From positions 1 to 12,412 of the forward strand of contig JAGWPI010000333.1 in the NCBI GenBank assembly GCA_028877005.1: DNA of 12,412 bases. Direction: 5' to 3'. This DNA comes from Bacteroidota bacterium. Lineage in GTDB: Bacteria; Bacteroidota; Bacteroidia; Chitinophagales; Chitinophagaceae. A model generated the notes under the pieces. The model saw only the letters and a program-made list of their open reading frames with translations. It searched no databases and was not told where the DNA came from. This document shows, one piece after another, positions 6,959 through 12,412 of this stretch (positions are counted from its first letter, which is position 1; the number at the start of each line of letters is the position of its first letter). The translations under genes were made by a program, and so were the position numbers.

Positions 6959-9286
6959 ATGTGGCAACAAGCTTTCAATTATTTTAAAAAAATATTCGCG
7001 ATTCTCCTGCTATGCCTACCGGTAATGAATAGCATGGCACAAAATAACCTGCCACCTATTGGCAATTGGCGCGAACATTTCAATTATCAAAACACAATCG
7101 CAGTTATACAAGGCGATAAATTGTATTGCGCAACAAGCAATAATGTATTTAGTATAGATGCAACTAATGAAATTGAAAGATATAGTAAAGTAACCGGCTT
7201 AAATGATGTGGGTGTAAGTGCTATTGGATGGGATGACTTTACCCAACAGTTGGTTATTGCTTATAACAGCAGTAATATAGATGTACTAAAAGGCAGTATT
7301 GTTACCAATATAGGAGATATAACCAGAAGTAATATTAGCGGTAACAAAAGTATTTATGCCATTTATTGTAATGCAGGCTATGCTTATTTGTGTAGCGGAT
7401 TAGGTATTATTGTGGTAAATCTGCAGAGCTATGATATTAAAGACACTTGGATAATTGGCAGCAATGGTAATCAGATAAATACCCGTGCTTGCATTCAACT
7501 GAACCAACAGTTTTATGCAGCTACAGATGAGGGTTTAAAAACAGCGCCAAGTATAGGTGTAAATTTAGCCAATTACCAAAATTGGAATACATTAAGTGGC
7601 ACAAACGGATTACCAACAGGTTCAGTAAAAAATATTGTAACAGCTAATGGTACTTTATATGCACAAATACAAGACACTATTTATGCCTTACAAAATAATC
7701 AATGGATAAATTGGTATAGTGACAATAACTGGCCTATTGTACAAATAGAAGCCTCCGGAAAAAATATACTCGTGTGCCAAAGAACAGCAACTGGCAATAG
7801 TCGTGTTATCACTTTAAATTCCAATGCCGGCATTACCAATACCATTGCAGTTCCTAATGTAATATCATTTCCTAAAGATGCAATTTTGGTAAATAGCACA
7901 ACTTGGATAGCCGATTACTATGGAGGATTATCCGCGTTTAACAATAATACCTATCAACGCTATATACCAAATGGACCATTAGGCCCTGCCAGTGGCGATA
8001 TGGTTTTTAGTGGACAAACTCTTTATGTAGCTGCCGGAAGCGTAAATGATGCTTGGAATTATTTATACAACCGAAATGGTATTTACATTTTGCAAAACGG
8101 TATTTGGAATGATGTGGGGGCATATACCAATCCGGCATTAGATACCACACTCGATTTTATTGCATTAACCACTGATAAAAGAGATGGCAGTATTTGGGCA
8201 GGTAGTTACGGAGGTGGGTTGGTGCACTTGAATGGCACCTCTTTGCAGATTTACAAACAGAACAATTCTACCCTACAACCTGCAATCGGCGACCCGGGCA
8301 GCTACAGAATTAGCGGACTTGCATTTGACAATCAAAACAACTTATGGATAGCCAATTATGGCGCTGCTTTAAACTTGCAAGTGCTAAAAAATGACGGCAG
8401 TTTTAAAGGTATTTCAATACCCTTTACTCTTACAGAAAATGCAGTTAGCCAGATAGTAGTGGATGATGCCAACCAGCTATGGATTGTAAGCCCCAAAAAC
8501 AATGGTTTAATTTGTTATAATTACGGCACTAGTATTGATGCTACAAATGATGATCAATGGCAATTATTACAAACAGGCATAGGTAAAGGCAATTTGCCCG
8601 GTAACAATGTATATTGTTTGGCAAAAGATAAAAATGGTTTTATTTGGGTAGGTACTAATAATGGCATTGGTATTATACAATGTGCACTCAATTATTTTCA
8701 ACAGCCTTGTGATGCTGTGTGGCCAGTAATTCAACAAGACCAGTTCGCCGGTTATTTATTTCAAGGTCAACAAGTAAAATGTATAGTAGTAGATGGTGCC
8801 AATAGAAAATGGGTTGGTACCAACAATGGGGTATGGTTAGTTTCCGCCGAAGGCGATAAAATAATTCAACATTTTACAGCAAGCAACTCGCCTTTACCGG
8901 ATAATAATGTACAAAAATTAGTGATAGAACCAATTACAGGCGAAGTATTTATAAGCACTTTTACGGGTATTGTAAGCTATAGAAGTACCGCCACGGAAGG
9001 CACTGCTACTAACGATAGTGTATTGGTGTTCCCCAATCCTGTTCCGCCGGGCTATTCAGGCACCATTGCAATTAGAGGAGTAGCTGATAATGCATTGGTT
9101 AAAATTGCAGACTTATCGGGTAGGTTGGTGTTTCAAACACAAGCTTTAGGTGGACAGGCCATTTGGAATGGGGTAAACTACAAGGGAGAAAAAGTTGCCA
9201 GTGGCATTTACTTAGTGCTGATTCGTGATCAGATAACCGGGCAAGAAAAACTGGCCACTAAAATTGCCATCATAAGTGGCAGGTAA
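6959..9286 (+). CDS. porZ: PorZ-like T9SS beta-propeller surface protein with C-terminal sorting domain
   Basis: A 775-aa exported protein that closely fits PorZ, the type IX secretion component that binds anionic LPS and works with the PorU/PorV/PorQ complex that attaches cargo to the cell surface in Porphyromonas gingivalis. The signal peptide is about 1-27 (FAILLLCLPVMNSMAQ). The mature start, with IGNWREHFNYQNT at 34-46, then YSKVTGLND and the TNIGDI and IKDTWIIG segments, follows the PorZ N-terminal propeller pattern. Propeller-type blades continue, including two WVGTNNG blades beginning at Trp563 and Trp618. A type A sorting domain fills about 687-775 (VFPNPVPPG, then a beta-sandwich ending TKIAIISGR). 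The length is close to that of P. gingivalis PorZ. The start is set at the ATG at 6959; a TTG at 6950 would add only three residues. It lies 20 bp after the permease gene and is probably cotranscribed with it. The other T9SS genes are not in this window. Confidence 0.9.
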   Translation: MWQQAFNYFKKIFAILLLCLPVMNSMAQNNLPPIGNWREHFNYQNTIAVIQGDKLYCATSNNVFSIDATNEIERYSKVTGLNDVGVSAIGWDDFTQQLVIAYNSSNIDVLKGSIVTNIGDITRSNISGNKSIYAIYCNAGYAYLCSGLGIIVVNLQSYDIKDTWIIGSNGNQINTRACIQLNQQFYAATDEGLKTAPSIGVNLANYQNWNTLSGTNGLPTGSVKNIVTANGTLYAQIQDTIYALQNNQWINWYSDNNWPIVQIEASGKNILVCQRTATGNSRVITLNSNAGITNTIAVPNVISFPKDAILVNSTTWIADYYGGLSAFNNNTYQRYIPNGPLGPASGDMVFSGQTLYVAAGSVNDAWNYLYNRNGIYILQNGIWNDVGAYTNPALDTTLDFIALTTDKRDGSIWAGSYGGGLVHLNGTSLQIYKQNNSTLQPAIGDPGSYRISGLAFDNQNNLWIANYGAALNLQVLKNDGSFKGISIPFTLTENAVSQIVVDDANQLWIVSPKNNGLICYNYGTSIDATNDDQWQLLQTGIGKGNLPGNNVYCLAKDKNGFIWVGTNNGIGIIQCALNYFQQPCDAVWPVIQQDQFAGYLFQGQQVKCIVVDGANRKWVGTNNGVWLVSAEGDKIIQHFTASNSPLPDNNVQKLVIEPITGEVFISTFTGIVSYRSTATEGTATNDSVLVFPNPVPPGYSGTIAIRGVADNALVKIADLSGRLVFQTQALGGQAIWNGVNYKGEKVASGIYLVLIRDQITGQEKLATKIAIISGR

Positions 9287-9334
9287 AAATATATGCAGTA
9301 CAATAAGCTTATGTAACGCAGTAATTAAAAGCCG

Positions 9335-9745
9335 CTAATGGCAACTACATGGCCAATCTTCCCGTAAATCAATACAAGTTATAACTGTTAATACATTATT
9401 ACATTCTGCTACAATTACTCTAAGGTATTGGCGCTCAGCAGTAGTGCCTTCTAAAGCATACCTTTTATGGCAATCATCCGCTTGCAAGGCACTTTTATGG
9501 TAATCAATTTTTCCATAATGTATTATTTCCTTTATTTCCTCTTCGGTAATGTGGCGACATTTCATTCTGCATTGTGCATGGCGCGAATAACGAATTAAGG
9601 CCGGATTGGGATTAAAGGTACTGTTTGAAAACAGTTCTGTTCGGCTTGTTGAGTGGTATGATTTATTGTGGTTAGGCTGTTGTTGACAAGAATAGAAAGC
9701 CATCAATTGCCACAAAAAAAGTAAGAAAAATACATGAGAGCGCAT
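9335..9745 (-). CDS. Secreted or membrane-anchored DUF4258 protein
   Basis: A 136-aa protein. Residues 1-20 form a hydrophobic N-terminal segment ending AFYSC, which is either a membrane anchor or an imperfect lipobox with Cys20. A polar linker follows to about 50. The C-terminal part (51-136) matches the DUF4258 pattern: YSRHAQCRMKCRHITEEEI (53-71), GKIDYHKS, a KRYALEGTT segment, and the ending TCIDLREDWPCSCH. It is rich in Cys and His (Cys59, Cys63, Cys92, Cys115, Cys124, Cys133, Cys135 plus several His), so metal binding or disulfides in the periplasm are possible. The family's function is unknown to me. The start is the first ATG on this strand, just before the hydrophobic core; an upstream TTG at 9787 would add 14 residues and bury it. 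The gene converges with porZ (48 bp apart) and diverges from the LiaF-like gene. Confidence 0.8.
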   Translation of the reverse strand: MRSHVFFLLFLWQLMAFYSCQQQPNHNKSYHSTSRTELFSNSTFNPNPALIRYSRHAQCRMKCRHITEEEIKEIIHYGKIDYHKSALQADDCHKRYALEGTTAERQYLRVIVAECNNVLTVITCIDLREDWPCSCH

Positions 9746-9872
9746 TCTCAAAAATAGGGAGTTTGTCCCAAAAAATATGGTTGCCAATTTTATTCACCCA
9801 CTATTTTCGGTCATTTACCGCCCGGTTAACGTCACCTGCCTATCTCCTCTACTACCCTATAAACAACAGATT

Positions 9873-9880
9873 TAGTTTTG
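9873..9880 (+). promoter_or_regulatory. Candidate Bacteroidota -7 promoter element for the LiaF-like gene
   Basis: TAGTTTTG is a perfect match to the Bacteroidota -7 consensus TAnnTTTG and lies 20 bp before the ATG at 9901, giving a predicted transcript start near 9887 and a leader of about 14 nt. No TTTG-type -33 element is visible at the usual distance, so this is a partial promoter call. Confidence 0.4.
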
Positions 9881-9900
9881 CGGTGTTTAAAAAAAAGAAT

Positions 9901-10647
9901 ATGCATTCTACTAATCATCGCAGCAACAACCGAGCTTTTACCGGCATAATTTTAATCATTGGCGGCTTATTATTGCTGGCTTATAAAATGGGTTACCCAA
10001 TTCCCGGTTGGATTTTTTCTTGGCCAATGCTTTTAATTGTTATTGGCATTTTAGTAGGTATTAAAAACCGATTTCAAAACTTTGGATGGTTCATCATGAT
10101 AGCCATTGGTAGCTTTTTTCTAATTGATCAGGAATTAGCAAGTGCTTCATTTCATCAATATTTTTGGCCGGCATTTTTAATTTTGGCAGGTATCATTTTT
10201 ATATTAAAACCTAAAAAAAGTACAAGTGTTTGCGTCAAAAGATTTAAGCAAGAACGAGAAGTATACAATAACATTAATAATACACCTTCTGGCATTACCA
10301 GTGAAGAAGATTACCTGAGTATTAATTCTATTTTTAGCGGCATACAACGCACAGTTATTTCAAAAAATTTTTCGGGTGGAAAAATCAACTGTGTATTTGG
10401 TGGTGTAGAAATAGATTGTACACAAGCCGACATAATAACCCCTGCCTGCTTACAAATAGAAGCAGTTTTTGGCGGAGTAAAATTGATTATACCGAAAAAC
10501 TGGAGCATTACCAATGAATTGGACGGCGTATTTCATGGAGTTGATGACAAAAGAAATCAAAATACCCTGCCAATAGATACACCAAATAAAGTGCTTATTT
10601 TAAAAGGATCGGCAGTATTTGCAGGTGTGGAAATAAGAAGTTATTAA
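9901..10647 (+). CDS. LiaF-like membrane protein (LiaI/LiaF transmembrane region plus LiaF-type C-terminal domain)
   Basis: A 248-aa protein. The N-terminal half has four predicted membrane helices (about 12-29, 36-54, 61-76 and 88-103) in the compact hairpin arrangement of the LiaI/LiaF-like transmembrane region, including GIILIIGGLLLLAYKMG. The soluble C-terminal half (about 135-248) contains five regularly placed turns, FSGI 145-148, FGGV 166-169, FGGV 190-193, FHGV 211-214 and FAGV 240-243. These are characteristic of the LiaF C-terminal (cell-wall-active antibiotic response) beta-helical fold. In Bacillus, LiaF restrains the LiaS sensor kinase; here a comparable role with a membrane kinase is inferred, not shown. 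The ATG at 9901 is chosen because it follows a promoter-like element and leads straight into the first helix; the frame is open further upstream but without another ATG. It is preceded by a divergent DUF4258 gene and followed 68 bp later by an SDR gene. Confidence 0.83.
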   Translation: MHSTNHRSNNRAFTGIILIIGGLLLLAYKMGYPIPGWIFSWPMLLIVIGILVGIKNRFQNFGWFIMIAIGSFFLIDQELASASFHQYFWPAFLILAGIIFILKPKKSTSVCVKRFKQEREVYNNINNTPSGITSEEDYLSINSIFSGIQRTVISKNFSGGKINCVFGGVEIDCTQADIITPACLQIEAVFGGVKLIIPKNWSITNELDGVFHGVDDKRNQNTLPIDTPNKVLILKGSAVFAGVEIRSY

Positions 10648-10715
10648 CCGTATAGTATTGGTTTAATCAACAAAAAAATAAACTTATTCATCTACTATAA
10701 CCATCATTCATAACA

Positions 10716-11660
10716 ATGAAACAAACAATCTTAGGAGCCGGAGGTGCTATAGGAATTGAATTAGCAAAAGCATTAGTTACTTATACATCAGATATACGCT
10801 TGGTAGCACGTAACCCCAAAAAAATAAATATAACAGATGAACTACTTTCTGCTAATCTTTTAAACAAAGAAGAAGTAATGAGGGCGGTTAATGGCAGTTC
10901 TGTAGTATATGTAGTTATAGGATTAGCCTATAATACAAAAATATGGCAACAACAATGGCCGGTCTTAGTTAAAAATATAGTAGACGCCTGTACGGAATAT
11001 GGTTGTAAGTTAGTATTTTTTGATAACGTGTATGCCATTGGCGGAGATCAGGTAAAACACATAACAGAATTATCGCCCATAAGCCCTACCAGTAAAAAAG
11101 GAACAGTAAGAGCTATTGTAGATGAATATATACTAACTGCTATAGCAAGCAAAAAGATAGATGCCATAATTGCTCGTGCACCTGATTTTTATGGCAGTGC
11201 CATAGACAAAAGCATGTTGATGACAATGGTGTACAACCCATTAAAAAAAGGGAAGAAAGCACAATGGATTTGCAACCCAAAAGCCATACACAGCATGGGT
11301 TATACACCAGATTTAGCAAAGGGCACTGCCATATTAGGTAATACCCCTAGTGCTTATAACCAAATTTGGAATTTACCTACCAGTACAGAAAAAATAACAG
11401 GTGAAGAATGGATACAATTATTTGCAGAAGCCATGCAGGTAAAAAACCGCTATCAGGTATTACCTAAATGGGGCATACAAAGTTTGGGACTGTTTATCCC
11501 TATTTTAAAAGAATTAAGTGAGATGTGTTATCAATATGACAGGAATTATTATTTTGATAGTACCAAATTTAATAACCAATTTAATTTTACGCCTACTGTT
11601 GCAAATGAAGCCATACAGCAAATTATGGCAATACTCAATAACACAAAAACGGCAGTATAA
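10716..11660 (+). CDS. Atypical SDR / NAD(P)-dependent epimerase-dehydratase family protein
   Basis: A 314-aa cytoplasmic protein with an N-terminal Rossmann fold. The dinucleotide-binding motif GAGGAIG lies at 7-13 directly after the first strand, and Ala31-Arg32 after the second strand suggests a preference for NADP(H). Later landmarks of the extended SDR family are VFFDNVYAIGG (100-110), ARAPDFYG (153-160) and the MGYTPDLAKG segment. The usual catalytic Tyr-x-x-x-Lys is not evident: the region reads PTSKKGTVRAIVDE (124-137) with no Tyr four residues before a Lys. It is therefore an atypical member whose catalytic competence and substrate cannot be stated. The start ATG at 10716 sits immediately before the first strand, as expected for a cytosolic SDR. 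It is 68 bp downstream of the LiaF-like gene and 113 bp upstream of the DUF4288-like gene, so cotranscription is possible but not evident. Confidence 0.85.
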   Translation: MKQTILGAGGAIGIELAKALVTYTSDIRLVARNPKKINITDELLSANLLNKEEVMRAVNGSSVVYVVIGLAYNTKIWQQQWPVLVKNIVDACTEYGCKLVFFDNVYAIGGDQVKHITELSPISPTSKKGTVRAIVDEYILTAIASKKIDAIIARAPDFYGSAIDKSMLMTMVYNPLKKGKKAQWICNPKAIHSMGYTPDLAKGTAILGNTPSAYNQIWNLPTSTEKITGEEWIQLFAEAMQVKNRYQVLPKWGIQSLGLFIPILKELSEMCYQYDRNYYFDSTKFNNQFNFTPTVANEAIQQIMAILNNTKTAV

Positions 11661-11773
11661 AAGCTACCCTTACTGTGTTTTAAATAAAACAGAAGCAACA
11701 ATAATTAGGAGTAAAAATAAGAGCAAGTAAGTACCAGCATCATTTTATATTCCGATTTTTTAAATAAAAAAAT

Positions 11774-12136
11774 ATGAACTGTTATATTACAAAAATGGTT
11801 TTCAGAATTATTTGTGGCGATGGTAAACATACGCCACAATTTGATGAACAAATCAGATTGTTTTATGCAGACAATCAGCAGCAAGCATTTCAAAAGGCCC
11901 AGGCTATGGGTACATTAGAAGAAAACAGCTTTATGAATATACACCAGCAACAGGTGCAATGGCATTTTGTTGGCATAACAGCCTTATATACTATTCCAAC
12001 ACCGGCAGATGGTATTGAAATTGCCTCTTGTATTAAAGAAGTTGATGATGTTGAAAACTATGTATATATTACTCAAAAAAAGGCAGCACAGGTAATAGAA
12101 GCCAATTCATTACAAACACAAACGATTCTGCAATAA
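11774..12136 (+). CDS. Small DUF4288-like protein
   Basis: A 120-aa protein with no signal peptide or membrane segment, so probably cytoplasmic. The pattern YITKMVFRIICGDG (4-17), FDEQIRLFYADNQQQAFQKA (23-42), a central VQWHFVGI segment and ADGIEIAS resembles the DUF4288 family, small proteins of unknown function in which a beta strand, 'EQ.rlf.A....A...A' helix and 'w.F.G' strand follow in that order. I recognise this by pattern only. The start is the ATG at 11774 after an A-rich stretch; a second ATG at 11795 would remove the conserved YIT strand. Its TAA stop is separated by one base from the GTG of the next gene, suggesting that the two are translated together. Confidence 0.7.
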   Translation: MNCYITKMVFRIICGDGKHTPQFDEQIRLFYADNQQQAFQKAQAMGTLEENSFMNIHQQQVQWHFVGITALYTIPTPADGIEIASCIKEVDDVENYVYITQKKAAQVIEANSLQTQTILQ

Positions 12137-12137
12137 A

Positions 12138-12412
12138 GTGACCAAATCATTTTTATATGAAAAAGAAAATTTAACCGCGCTAATTATTTGGTGGTTGGTG
12201 TGGATGGTATTACAATGGAATATGTTATTAATAGCAAACATACCTACTACCATAGCATTTACCGATTGTGTTGTTAGCTTTATAATACTTTTTGCCTGCG
12301 CTTGGTTAATATTGAACAACTTACGGTTTTATTTACCTAAAAAAGAAAAATATTGGTATGTTATTGTGGTATGCTTTGTATTAAGTTTAACTTGGTCTAT
12401 TCTATCCCAATT
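12138..12412 (+). CDS. N-terminal part of a multi-pass membrane protein, possibly a LytS/YehU-type sensor histidine kinase (runs off the window)
   Basis: A reading frame open from GTG 12138 to the right edge (91 complete codons), beginning MTKSFLYEKENLTALIIW. It has at least three predicted membrane helices (about 13-35, 41-60 and 72-90), with a short basic cytoplasmic-like loop LPKKEKYW between the second and third. The aromatic-rich first helix (WWLVWMVLQW) and the 'aftDcvvsf' start of the second resemble the membrane-sensing region of Bacteroidota histidine kinases of the LytS/YehU type. No kinase motif is in view, so this remains a guess. GTG is preferred because it is spaced one base from the preceding TAA stop and leads directly into helix 1; the next in-frame ATG falls inside that helix. 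Confidence 0.6.
   Translation, partial: MTKSFLYEKENLTALIIWWLVWMVLQWNMLLIANIPTTIAFTDCVVSFIILFACAWLILNNLRFYLPKKEKYWYVIVVCFVLSLTWSILSQ

Noticed and set aside
9254..9280. Inverted repeat GCCACT...AGTGGC at the end of porZ
   Set aside because: The stem is 6 bp with a 15-nt loop inside the coding sequence and is not followed by T residues; chance is enough. The nearby palindrome ATAAGCTTAT (9303-9312) also lacks a T tract.
9749..9756. TATTTTTG on the minus strand, a TAnnTTTG match upstream of the DUF4258 gene
   Set aside because: It lies only 4 bp from the ATG at 9745, so transcription would start inside the gene. A one-base-longer variant at 9769-9777 is better placed but breaks the consensus.
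11675..11690. Short hairpin TGTTTTA-AA-TAAAACA after the SDR gene
   Set aside because: An entirely AT-dominated 7-bp stem with a 2-nt loop and no following T run; not a credible terminator.
1..12412. Search for CRISPR arrays, tRNA or rRNA genes, insertion sequences and phage genes
   Set aside because: I saw no regularly spaced repeats, no tRNA or rRNA landmarks, no transposase or integrase motifs and no terminal inverted repeats.

Overview
The window looks like an ordinary chromosomal segment of a low-GC member of the Bacteroidota, probably a Chitinophagaceae-like bacterium. The evidence is a type IX secretion (T9SS) PorZ-type protein with a C-terminal sorting domain, a DUF4836-type lipoprotein, a DUF4258 protein, Shine-Dalgarno-poor start regions, and a perfect TAnnTTTG promoter element. 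I see no mobile element, CRISPR array, tRNA or rRNA.

Layout. (1) 33-67 is a strong intrinsic terminator for a gene lying upstream of the window. (2) 329-3301 is a 990-residue exported fusion of a NagZ-type family 3 glycoside hydrolase and a serine beta-lactamase-fold hydrolase, probably for peptidoglycan turnover. (3) 3377-9286 is a run of four closely spaced genes on the plus strand: a DUF4836-like lipoprotein, an ABC ATPase, a MacB/FtsX-type permease (the ATPase stop and permease start overlap by one base), and porZ. (4) 9335-9745, on the minus strand, is a short membrane-anchored or secreted, Cys/His-rich DUF4258 protein. It converges on porZ and diverges from the next gene. (5) 9901-12412, plus strand, holds a LiaF-like membrane protein, an atypical short-chain dehydrogenase-type protein, a DUF4288-like protein, and the 5' end of a multi-pass membrane protein. 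The last resembles the N-terminus of LytS/YehU-type histidine kinases and runs off the window.

Most of the window concerns the cell envelope: wall recycling, lipoprotein and ABC functions, outer-surface attachment of T9SS cargo (PorZ), and a possible LiaF/kinase envelope-stress module. I found no convincing new multi-gene system. The points most worth a second look are the two-enzyme peptidoglycan fusion, the ABC ATPase that lacks the switch histidine, its linkage to porZ, and the LiaF-to-kinase arrangement. All functions are inferred from sequence motifs read by eye; no database search was done.
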